Shown here: positions 1 through 7,702 of the stretch, piece by piece
Numbering within the stretch: the stretch's first letter is position 1
Layout: each line of letters opens with the position of its first letter
NCBI GenBank assembly: GCA_017523995.1
Contig: JAFWUX010000101.1
Span: forward strand, 1 to 64,000
Reading direction: 5' to 3'
Length of the DNA stretch: 64,000 nucleotides
Source: Oscillospiraceae bacterium
GTDB lineage: Bacteria > Bacillota_A > Clostridia > Oscillospirales > Ruminococcaceae
Translations under genes and position numbers: made by a program
The notes under the pieces: generated by a model
The model's database searches: none
Seen by the model: only the letters and a program-made list of their open reading frames with translations
Told to the model about the DNA's origin: nothing

Positions 1-24
1 ATTATCTGGCGGTCATGTGAGCGC

Positions 25-81
25 CGGAAAGCCCAGCCTGTTCCGGTCGCCTGTGGCTCCCTCCATAGGCTGGGCTTTCCA
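25..81. repeat. Inverted repeat, possible structured RNA or terminator
   Basis: The arms GGAAAGCCCAGCCT and AGGCTGGGCTTTCC are 14 bp perfect complements around a 27-nt GC-rich loop. A run of seven T lies about 20 nt further downstream, too far for a textbook intrinsic terminator. The stretch from base 1 to the promoter at 171 contains no convincing gene. It could be the 3' end of a structured RNA or of an upstream transcription unit; I do not recognise the family. Confidence 0.45.
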
Positions 82-170
82 ATTCTGGTGCTTCGTATTT
101 TTTTGGAAGGAATCTGTCACCTATCATTGACATTCCTACACGCAGCTTGCTTTTTGCTGTCTGCTGCTGT

Positions 171-199
171 TTGACAAATACTGCTGTTCATGATATAAT
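171..199 (+). promoter_or_regulatory. Consensus sigma-A promoter for the sbcDC operon
   Basis: TTGACA (171-176) and TATAAT (194-199) are both perfect and separated by 17 nt. The promoter sits 37 nt before the first start codon of the plus-strand operon running to 7596. Confidence 0.85.
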
Positions 200-235
200 A
201 TAATGATAAACAAAGAATGAAAGGCGGATTCCCGC

Positions 236-1150
236 ATGCCAATATCTTTTGCATCCCCCAGTATCTCCGACAGGGCTGCTGTCACCGCAGCCGCCGCATA
301 TTCCGGCGCCCGCGAAAACGATGCATCCTTCGTCAATCTCTATCTGCTGCGCGAAAAATACGGCACTGAGATTGCGTTCTCCGGCGCACAGCTTCTGCGG
401 CGCTACCGTGCAGGTTTCCGCGCCGGTACATACGGCTTTCCGCTCGGCGAGGGCGATCTGCATGATGCGATCCGGCTGCTCTGTGCCGATGCGGCTGCAC
501 AGAATCAGCCGCTGCGCCTGACGCTCCTGACCGCGGCGCAATGCGAGCTGCTCCGCAGGGAATTCCCCGACTGCTTCACATTCTCACAGGCGGAGGATTA
601 CACCGAATATCTGTATCTGCGCGAAAATCTCGCGGAGATGCGCGGCAGCCGCTATCACGGAAAGCGCAATCACATGTCGCAGTTCTGGCGCGCCTGTCCG
701 GAGGCATATATTCAGCCGCTGATTCCGGAAAACGCCGCCTATGCGCTGGAAATCGAGGACAAATGGCTCGCGGCGCGCTCCGATCCGCAGGATCCGTCGC
801 TGCTCTATGAACGCAGCTGCATCGCAGAAGCTGCCGCCAATATGGAGGCACTCGGTTTATCCGGTCTGCTGCTTTACGCGGACGGTCAGCCGGTCGGGAT
901 GACGATGGTTTCTGAGATCTCGGCAGGCTGCTTTGACGTCCACTTTGAAAAGGTGATTCCCGATTATCCGCATGCATGGCCGGTTGTCGCGAATGAAATG
1001 GCGAAATGTCTGACCGCTGCGGAATATCTGAACCGCGAGGAGGATCTCGGGGAAAACGGCATGCGCACATCCAAGCAGTCATACCGCCCCGATCTGCTCA
1101 ATGAAAAATTCATCGCGGAATGGCACGGAAAGGAGTCCGATTTATGCTGA
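236..1150 (+). CDS. DUF2156 / phosphatidylglycerol lysyltransferase-like GNAT protein
   Basis: The 304-residue protein resembles the DUF2156 family (COG4866 type), which has a GNAT-like acyltransferase fold related to the catalytic domain of MprF. Recognisable features are the RGSRYHGKRNHMSQF motif near residue 140, the segment YADGQPVGMTMVSE, and the C-terminal pattern NREEDLGENGMRTSKQSY, all typical of the family. There is no membrane segment, so it is probably a soluble aminoacyl-tRNA-dependent or acyl-CoA-dependent transferase of unknown substrate. It is the first gene of the operon behind a perfect promoter. Its stop codon overlaps the next gene. Confidence 0.75.
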   Translation: MPISFASPSISDRAAVTAAAAYSGARENDASFVNLYLLREKYGTEIAFSGAQLLRRYRAGFRAGTYGFPLGEGDLHDAIRLLCADAAAQNQPLRLTLLTAAQCELLRREFPDCFTFSQAEDYTEYLYLRENLAEMRGSRYHGKRNHMSQFWRACPEAYIQPLIPENAAYALEIEDKWLAARSDPQDPSLLYERSCIAEAAANMEALGLSGLLLYADGQPVGMTMVSEISAGCFDVHFEKVIPDYPHAWPVVANEMAKCLTAAEYLNREEDLGENGMRTSKQSYRPDLLNEKFIAEWHGKESDLC

Positions 1151-1617
1151 GCCCGATACTCTCCGGAGAGACCTGCGCAAAATGCCGGAACTGCTGCATT
1201 TTTGAGGAGCAGAGTGCATGGGAACTGCCGACATTCTCCGTCGGGGCGGCGGCGCGTCTCGCCGATCATCCCGATTACCCGATGACAGAAGATCACGGCA
1301 GATACCGCATCACGCTCCCCTATGATGATACACACGCAGCACAGCCGTGTCCGTTTCTCGATCCGGATTCCGGCTGCACACTGCCGCCGGCGGAAAAGCC
1401 TTTTGCCTGTTCGCTCTGGCCGGTCCGCGTGATGCGCGATCCCGATATGGATGCGCCCCGTCTGGCGCTCTATCAGGGATGTCCCGGTGTACCGGCGGAC
1501 AATCATGCCGCGCTGGATTCGCTGCTCGATTCCGGTCTGCGCACGCGCATCTTTGCAGAGGCGGAGGCTGACCCCACGCTGATTCTGCCCTATCACCCGA
1601 ACTACAGATTTCTCTGA
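1144..1617 (+). CDS. YkgJ-like CxxCxxCC cluster protein
   Basis: The 157-residue protein begins with an ETCAKCRNCCIF motif, the CxxCxxCC signature of the YkgJ zinc/iron-chelating family, and has further cysteines at PCPFLDPDSGCTLPP and PFACSLWPVR. These cysteines probably bind a metal or Fe-S cluster. The start at 1144 is preferred over an upstream in-frame ATG at 1120 because AAAGGAG lies just upstream, and it overlaps the preceding stop codon, which suggests translational coupling. The biochemical role of the family is not established. Confidence 0.75.
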   Translation: MLSPILSGETCAKCRNCCIFEEQSAWELPTFSVGAAARLADHPDYPMTEDHGRYRITLPYDDTHAAQPCPFLDPDSGCTLPPAEKPFACSLWPVRVMRDPDMDAPRLALYQGCPGVPADNHAALDSLLDSGLRTRIFAEAEADPTLILPYHPNYRFL

Positions 1618-1618
1618 T

Positions 1619-2383
1619 ATGGAGCCGCTGACTGAAGCTTTGCAAATCATACTGCCGCTGGTGCATGTGCTGTTATTCTTCACATGCTTCGGCTGGGCAG
1701 TCGGCATCCGGACACGCTGCCGCGAGCTGATTGCGCTGCGTCTTGCGCAGATTCGTACAAAGCGCGCAATCAAAGAAGCGCTGCGGGCTCCTGATCCCGA
1801 TAACTGTTTTCCTGCAAAATGCATCGCGTGGCTGCGAATCTGCCGTCTGCGCAGGCTCGGCGGAGATGACCGGATCATCCGGTTCTGGGGCAGAATCACA
1901 GATGCTGCACTGCTGCTTTTCCCCGCCGCGGAAGTAATCTGTGCGCTCGGAAGTCATATACCGGTCTGTGCATGGATTGCAGCCGGAATCGTTGTATCAG
2001 AGCTATTGTTCGCCCTGATTCTCGGGATATGCTGCATCCGGAAACCCGCACCGCGCAGACGGTCGCCCTATGAAAAACGGTTGCCTGCCGCTTATTGGCT
2101 CCGGTACGGCTATCTGCTTGCAGCGGGCGCCGCACTCTGCTTCGGGCTGCCGCTCCTGACAGCCGGAATGCTCTATGCCAATGCGCTGCACCTGCTGGCT
2201 GCGCGGCATTTTCACGCAGACCATTTTTACTGCATGATGCAGAATCTGCACCGCCAGCCTATGACGCCGCACCGCCACTCTGATATGTTCAAAGCAGCCG
2301 CACGCCGCGAATCCGCGCTTCTGATCATTCTGTCACTGATTCTCGGGAGCGGCGCTTTTCTGTATGCAATTCTGCAACCGTAA
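1619..2383 (+). CDS. Membrane protein of unknown function
   Basis: The 254-residue protein has a hydrophobic N-terminus (about residues 8-28), a central hydrophobic pair (about 95-140), a further pair near 160-195 and a C-terminal segment near 230-252. It is therefore a polytopic membrane protein with basic cytoplasmic stretches rich in Arg and His. It begins one base after the previous stop and ends 12 bp before pepD, so it is co-transcribed. I do not recognise a family. Confidence 0.65.
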   Translation: MEPLTEALQIILPLVHVLLFFTCFGWAVGIRTRCRELIALRLAQIRTKRAIKEALRAPDPDNCFPAKCIAWLRICRLRRLGGDDRIIRFWGRITDAALLLFPAAEVICALGSHIPVCAWIAAGIVVSELLFALILGICCIRKPAPRRRSPYEKRLPAAYWLRYGYLLAAGAALCFGLPLLTAGMLYANALHLLAARHFHADHFYCMMQNLHRQPMTPHRHSDMFKAAARRESALLIILSLILGSGAFLYAILQP

Positions 2384-2395
2384 GGAGGTTCTCTT

Positions 2396-3823
2396 ATGCT
2401 GAAATATCCGCAGCCGGAAGCTGTCTTCCGGTATTTTTCTGAAATCGCATCCATGCCCCACGGCTCGGGACATACCGAGCTGATCCGGCAGTGGGCGCTG
2501 GATACCGCAAAGCGTCTCGGGCTGGAAGCTTACGCCGATGAAACCGGCAATGTCATCATCCGCAAGGATGCCTCTGCCGGTTATGAAAATCACCCGCGCG
2601 TGATTTTGCAGGGACATATGGACATGGTCTGCGCACAGCTGCCGGACTGCAGGAAGAATATGGAGACTGAGGGGCTTGATCTGCTCTGGGGCGACGAATA
2701 TCTCTCCGCGGACGGCACAACACTCGGCGGCGATGACGGCATTGCAATTGCTTATGCATTCGCTGTGCTGGAATCGGATTTGATTCCGCATCCGCCGCTC
2801 ACTGCGGTCATTACCGTCGATGAGGAAACCGGCATGGACGGCGCGACCGGTCTCAGCCCTGATGCGCTGGACGGCACCTATCTCATCAATATCGACTCTG
2901 AGGATGAGGGCATTTTCACAGTCGGATGCGCGGGCGGTGTGCGTTCGCATCTTTGCTATCCGGTTCACCGTTCGCCTGCAAAGGGCACGCTCGTTTCGCT
3001 TTCGATTTTCGGGCTCACCGGCGGACACTCCGGCACAGAAATCCACAAGCCGCTTCTGAATGCAAATACGCTGATGCTGCAGCTGCTGCAATCCGTTCCG
3101 CAGGCGCTCCGTCTTTGTGCATGGGAGGGCGGTGTCCGCGACAATGTCATCCCGACAGCCTGCAATGCTGAGGTTGTTGTGCCGGATGATGAGGCAGAGG
3201 CGTTCTTGTACGCCGTCACCTGCAAACTGGAACAAATCAAAGCAGATTATCCGCATGAATCCGGTATCAGTCTGCAAACAAGCATCGCGCCGAACTGTGA
3301 GCCGTTTGCAGTCGAGGATACAGATGCGCTTCTGGATGCCCTCGCGCTTCTGCCGAACGGCGTACAGAAAATGAATGAACGGCTCGGCATGCCGCAGACC
3401 TCGCTGAATCTCGGCATCTTCACGCTGGAGGAATACGGAGATTCTCTGCAGGTCGATGCACTCATCCGCAGCGGCAGCAATGCCGAAAAGCGCCTGCTTG
3501 CTGACAGGCTCCGGCAGCTTGCGGAACAGGCAGGCGGCAGCGCTTCGGAATCCGGCGATTATCCGGCATGGGAATATGTGCCGGATACCGCGCTCGAACA
3601 GACGGCAGTCAAAGTGTTCTGTGCGCTCTACGGCGGCAAGCCGAAGATCGAAACGATCCATGCAGGACTGGAATGCGGCATTCTCAATGCGAAAGCGCCG
3701 CAGCTGCAATGCATCTCAATCGGGCCCGATCTGCTCGATATCCACACGCCGCGCGAGCGCCTTTCAATCGCCTCGGCAGCGAGAACATGGGAGTTCCTGC
3801 TGGCGCTCCTGAAAGCCCTTTGA
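2396..3823 (+). CDS. pepD: Aminoacyl-histidine dipeptidase (peptidase M20C)
   Basis: The 475-residue protein matches PepD in length and motifs. It would hydrolyse dipeptides including beta-alanyl-histidine in the cytoplasm using two metal ions. Metal and catalytic motifs are visible: GHMDMV near residue 80, LGGDDGIA near 120 and DEETGMDG near 142, with the dimerisation/lid region between about 200 and 380. A strong AAGGAGG lies 8 nt before the start. It is the fourth gene of the operon and precedes sbcD by 18 bp. Confidence 0.9.
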   Translation: MLKYPQPEAVFRYFSEIASMPHGSGHTELIRQWALDTAKRLGLEAYADETGNVIIRKDASAGYENHPRVILQGHMDMVCAQLPDCRKNMETEGLDLLWGDEYLSADGTTLGGDDGIAIAYAFAVLESDLIPHPPLTAVITVDEETGMDGATGLSPDALDGTYLINIDSEDEGIFTVGCAGGVRSHLCYPVHRSPAKGTLVSLSIFGLTGGHSGTEIHKPLLNANTLMLQLLQSVPQALRLCAWEGGVRDNVIPTACNAEVVVPDDEAEAFLYAVTCKLEQIKADYPHESGISLQTSIAPNCEPFAVEDTDALLDALALLPNGVQKMNERLGMPQTSLNLGIFTLEEYGDSLQVDALIRSGSNAEKRLLADRLRQLAEQAGGSASESGDYPAWEYVPDTALEQTAVKVFCALYGGKPKIETIHAGLECGILNAKAPQLQCISIGPDLLDIHTPRERLSIASAARTWEFLLALLKAL

Positions 3824-3841
3824 CAGACCGGAGGCTGCAAT

Positions 3842-4978
3842 ATGCGATTTCTGCACTTAGCCGATCTGCATCTCGGCAAGGTTCTGCACAAGCAGAATCT
3901 GCTCGAAGATCAGAAGTATATTTTACAGCAAATTCTGCAGATTGCAGAGGCGCACGCGGTTGACGCCGTCCTGATTGCAGGCGATGTCTATCAGCGGAAC
4001 GCGCCCTCTGCCGAAGCCATGACCGTATTCAGCGACTTCATCACGGAGCTCGCAAAGCGAAAGCTGCCCTGCTATATCATCAGCGGCAACCACGATTCTG
4101 CGGAGCGCGTGGCATATCTGGCGCCGCTCGCACAGCTTTCCGGCGTTTATATCTCCGGCTCGGATACGGCAAAAATCTACACATTTACGCAATCCGACGA
4201 ATTCGGGGAGATCGCCCTGCACCTGATGCCGTTTACGACACCGCTGCAGATGCGGCAGGCGTATCCGGAGCAGGCGGCGGAGATTCAGAATTATAATGAT
4301 GCAATCCGCGTCCTGATGGAACACCACCCGATCGACACTGCAAAGCGCAATGTCATCCTTGCGCATCAGTTCCTGACCGGCGCGCAGGTCTGCGATTCCG
4401 AGGAGCTGGCAATCGGCGGACTGGACAATGTCTCCGCGGCGCTGTTCGATGACTATGACTATGCCGCGCTCGGACATCTCCACGGCCCGCAGCAGGTCAG
4501 CCGTGCGGAGGTGCGCTATGCAGGCTCGCCGCTCAAATATTCGTTCTCGGAGGTGCATCAGCACAAATCCGTCCCAATTGTGGAGCTGCGCGAAAAGGGC
4601 GATGTCCGCATCGAGACGGTGCCGCTGAAGCCCCTGCGCGAGATGCAGGTGATCAGCGGCAGCTTTGCCGATCTGATGCAGATGCCGGTTTGTGAGGACT
4701 ATGTTCAGCTCACTGTCACCGATCCGGCGCCGCCTGTCAATGCGGCACGCGCGCTGCACACAGTTTTCCCGAACTGTCTGCAAACGCTGTTCAGCAGCAC
4801 CGAAGACGACGAGGCGCTGTTCAGCGGCGCGGACAGCATGCCGGAGAAAACCGATTTTCTCACGCTGCTGCAGGATTTCTATGCTGCACAGCATGCCGGT
4901 GAGACGCTCTCCGAAGCGCAGGAAATGATCGTCCGGAAGGTGCTGGAACAGCTCGATCAGAAAGCAGGTGCGCAATGA
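3842..4978 (+). CDS. sbcD: Exonuclease subunit SbcD (Mre11-like)
   Basis: The 378-residue protein is the nuclease subunit of the SbcCD complex, which opens DNA hairpins and processes double-strand breaks. The calcineurin-type phosphoesterase motifs are intact: HLADLHLG at the N-terminus, GDVYQ near 48, SGNHDS near 82, AHQF near 178 and GHLHGPQQ near 219. GGAGG precedes the start. Its last four bases (ATGA) overlap the sbcC start, so the two subunits are translationally coupled. Confidence 0.94.
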   Translation: MRFLHLADLHLGKVLHKQNLLEDQKYILQQILQIAEAHAVDAVLIAGDVYQRNAPSAEAMTVFSDFITELAKRKLPCYIISGNHDSAERVAYLAPLAQLSGVYISGSDTAKIYTFTQSDEFGEIALHLMPFTTPLQMRQAYPEQAAEIQNYNDAIRVLMEHHPIDTAKRNVILAHQFLTGAQVCDSEELAIGGLDNVSAALFDDYDYAALGHLHGPQQVSRAEVRYAGSPLKYSFSEVHQHKSVPIVELREKGDVRIETVPLKPLREMQVISGSFADLMQMPVCEDYVQLTVTDPAPPVNAARALHTVFPNCLQTLFSSTEDDEALFSGADSMPEKTDFLTLLQDFYAAQHAGETLSEAQEMIVRKVLEQLDQKAGAQ

Positions 4979-7596
4979 AACCGAGAATTCTGACCATTCA
5001 GGCATTCGGTCCCTATGCACAGAAAACAACCGTCGATTTCACAAAGCTCGAGCGGGACGGCCTGTTTCTGGTCTGCGGCGCGACCGGTGCCGGCAAAACC
5101 ACAATCTTTGACGCGATCGCCTATGCTCTTTTCGGCGAAGCGAGCGGCGGACCCGAACGGCGCAGTGCCGACAGTTTCCGTTCCGATTATGCTGCACCGG
5201 AATCCGAAACCTTCGCAGAGCTCGAATTCGAGCACCGCGGCGAGCTGTATACAGTCCGCAGAATGCCCGAATATCTCTGCCCGAAGAAGATCGGCGAGGG
5301 CATGAAGCTCAGCAAGCGCACCGCCGTTCTGCATCTGCCGGACGGCAAAGTGCTCGAGAACATCAAAGAGGTCAACCAGAAAATTCAGGAGCTCATCGGG
5401 CTGACGCGGCCGCAGTTTGCGCAGACTGTCATGATCGCGCAGGGCGATTTCCGCAAAATTCTGACGGCAACCTCTGCCGACCGGAAAGCAATCTTCCAGA
5501 AGCTGTTTGATACCGTCCGCTATGCAGATTTTCAGGACATGCTCAGCACGATGGAATCTGAGGCAAAGGCAAAAATCAATTCCGTTGAGCAGGAAATCCT
5601 GCTGACGGTGCGTGATCTGATTCTGCCGGAGCAGGCGGCGGATTCCGAGGTACTCAGCAATCTGAAAACAGAGCCGGAATATGCGGAAAAGGCACTCGCG
5701 CCGCTCAAAGCGATTTGTAAAGAGCAGCGGATTCTGCTGGAAGCCCTCGCAGAAGACCGCAAACGCTGCGCGGACGATCTCGCGAACGTGACAAAAGAAG
5801 CCGACCGTGCCCGTCAGCAGAATAAGCTCCTTGCAGAACGCTCTGCCGCCGAAGCGCAGGCGGAAAAGCTCGATGCGCAGGCAGGCGATATGGAGCTTGC
5901 TGCTGAGCGGCTCAATCTTGCGATGCATGCAGCGGCACTCCTGCGGGATTATCATGCTGTGGAAACCGCAGATCAGCAGCTTGATGCCGCGCAGAAAATC
6001 CTGAAAGGGCATCTGGAATCTCTGCCCGCACTGGAAGAAGCAAGAGACAAAGCATCCGCAGCGCTGGAGACTGCACAGAAAGCCGCAGAGGAAATCCCTG
6101 CGCTGCAGGAGCAGAAAGCCCATGCACAGCACGCGCTCGATCTGCTGCGGAAAAGTGAAGCGCAGCGCGATCAGCACCGGCAGGCTGCATCTCTGCTCCA
6201 AGCAAAAGCCGAAGCATACCGCGCTGCATCAGAGGCAGAACGCATCTGCATGGATGCCTATAACGCCGGACAGGCCGGTCTGCTGGCGGAAACCCTGCAG
6301 CCCGGTATGCCATGCCCTGTCTGCGGTGCAACAGAGCATCCGCATCCGGCGGCGCGCTCCGGTCACACGCCGACAGACGCCGAAGTCACTGCGATCCGGC
6401 AGAAAACAAGCGACGCACTCGCTGCCTTAGCCAAGCAGAAACAGACCGTCGAAGAACGGCAGCAGGCGCTTGATGATCTGCTCGCTGAGCTGCAGGATGT
6501 CTGCGGCAGAGAAATCCCGACTGCACAGACACTCCGCGAAACCGCAGACGATGCCGATCAGCAGATCACTGCGAGAAACCGTGCGCTGACGCAGGCGCAG
6601 GCATCCGCCGCGAAAGCCGAACGCGATGCCGCCGCGCAGAAAGCCGCCGCAGAGGAATCCGCGGCAAACTATGCGCGCACAAAAGAATCCGCGGAAAAGC
6701 GCCGCGCGGACTATGCCGATGCGCTGACGGGCTCCGTCTTTGAAAATGAGGCGGCATTCCTCGGCGCGGTCATGGCGCCCGATACGCAGATGAAGCTGCA
6801 GAATCAGGTGCAGACCTATCTTGAACGCAAAAACACACTGCGCGGGCAGATCGAAAATCTCCGGACGCAGTGTACCATCACAGAGCCGCTGCCGCTCGCC
6901 GAAATCGAGCAGGATATCCGCGAGCTGAACGCAAAGCAAATCTCGCTCGATCAGGCATACCGGAATGCGGAGCGCATCTGCGATACCAATGAAAAGGTGC
7001 TGGAACGTCTCAAGCCGCTGACCGATCAGCGCAAAGAAGCCGTCAGCTACGAAAAGCAGCTCCGCGACCTCTACTTCACGGTCAGCGGACAGCTCTCCGG
7101 CAAGGCGAAGATCAGCTTTGAGGCATATGTCCAGCAGTTCTACTTCCGGCATGTTGTGACGGCTGCAAACGAGCGGCTCAGATTCCTGACGAACAACACC
7201 TATTCGCTCCGCTGCCGCAGAGCCGCCGGTCAGAAGCAAGCGCAGACCGGTCTCGATCTCGAGGTCTTTGACAGCGGTACCGGTGCATGGCGCGATGTCT
7301 CCTCGCTTTCGGGCGGTGAATCGTTCCTTGCCTCGCTGGCGCTGGCGCTCGGGCTTTCCGATGTGGTGCAGGCACAGAGCGGCGGCATCCGGCTCGATGC
7401 GATGTTCATTGACGAGGGCTTCGGCTCGCTTGACGAAAACCTGCTGTCACTCGCCATGCAGATGCTCTCAAAGCTCGCAGACGGCTCGCGTCTCATCGGC
7501 GTGATCTCGCATGTGGCGGAGCTGCGCGAGGCAATCCCCTCGCAGATCGTCATCAGCAAGACCGAATCCGGCAGTACATTGACCGTCCGGACATGA
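4975..7596 (+). CDS. sbcC: Exonuclease ATPase subunit SbcC (Rad50-like)
   Basis: The 873-residue SMC-like ATPase partners SbcD. The Walker A motif GATGAGKTT lies near residue 36, a long alanine/glutamine/lysine-rich coiled coil follows, the zinc hook CPVC is near 446, a return coiled coil runs to about 690, and the C-terminus holds the ABC signature LSGGESF and Walker B FIDEGFGSLDE. All catalytic parts are present, so the complex should be functional. The length is slightly shorter than E. coli SbcC, as is common in Clostridia. It is the last gene of the operon. Confidence 0.94.
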   Translation: MKPRILTIQAFGPYAQKTTVDFTKLERDGLFLVCGATGAGKTTIFDAIAYALFGEASGGPERRSADSFRSDYAAPESETFAELEFEHRGELYTVRRMPEYLCPKKIGEGMKLSKRTAVLHLPDGKVLENIKEVNQKIQELIGLTRPQFAQTVMIAQGDFRKILTATSADRKAIFQKLFDTVRYADFQDMLSTMESEAKAKINSVEQEILLTVRDLILPEQAADSEVLSNLKTEPEYAEKALAPLKAICKEQRILLEALAEDRKRCADDLANVTKEADRARQQNKLLAERSAAEAQAEKLDAQAGDMELAAERLNLAMHAAALLRDYHAVETADQQLDAAQKILKGHLESLPALEEARDKASAALETAQKAAEEIPALQEQKAHAQHALDLLRKSEAQRDQHRQAASLLQAKAEAYRAASEAERICMDAYNAGQAGLLAETLQPGMPCPVCGATEHPHPAARSGHTPTDAEVTAIRQKTSDALAALAKQKQTVEERQQALDDLLAELQDVCGREIPTAQTLRETADDADQQITARNRALTQAQASAAKAERDAAAQKAAAEESAANYARTKESAEKRRADYADALTGSVFENEAAFLGAVMAPDTQMKLQNQVQTYLERKNTLRGQIENLRTQCTITEPLPLAEIEQDIRELNAKQISLDQAYRNAERICDTNEKVLERLKPLTDQRKEAVSYEKQLRDLYFTVSGQLSGKAKISFEAYVQQFYFRHVVTAANERLRFLTNNTYSLRCRRAAGQKQAQTGLDLEVFDSGTGAWRDVSSLSGGESFLASLALALGLSDVVQAQSGGIRLDAMFIDEGFGSLDENLLSLAMQMLSKLADGSRLIGVISHVAELREAIPSQIVISKTESGSTLTVRT

Positions 7597-7639
7597 GCGC
7601 GCAAAATCCTGTATATTCCGCGGAATTTCTGCAATATAC

Positions 7640-7668
7640 TTGACAAAACCACATTCATCATGTAAAAT
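7640..7668 (+). promoter_or_regulatory. Sigma-A promoter for the C11 peptidase gene
   Basis: TTGACA (7640-7645) and TAAAAT (7663-7668) are spaced by 17 nt, 34 nt before the chosen start codon. A weak ATTCCGCGGAAT palindrome just upstream (near 7614-7625) may help end the sbcC transcript. Confidence 0.75.
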
Positions 7669-7702
7669 AGTATCAGAATCTTCGATACAGGAGGATATGT
7701 AT

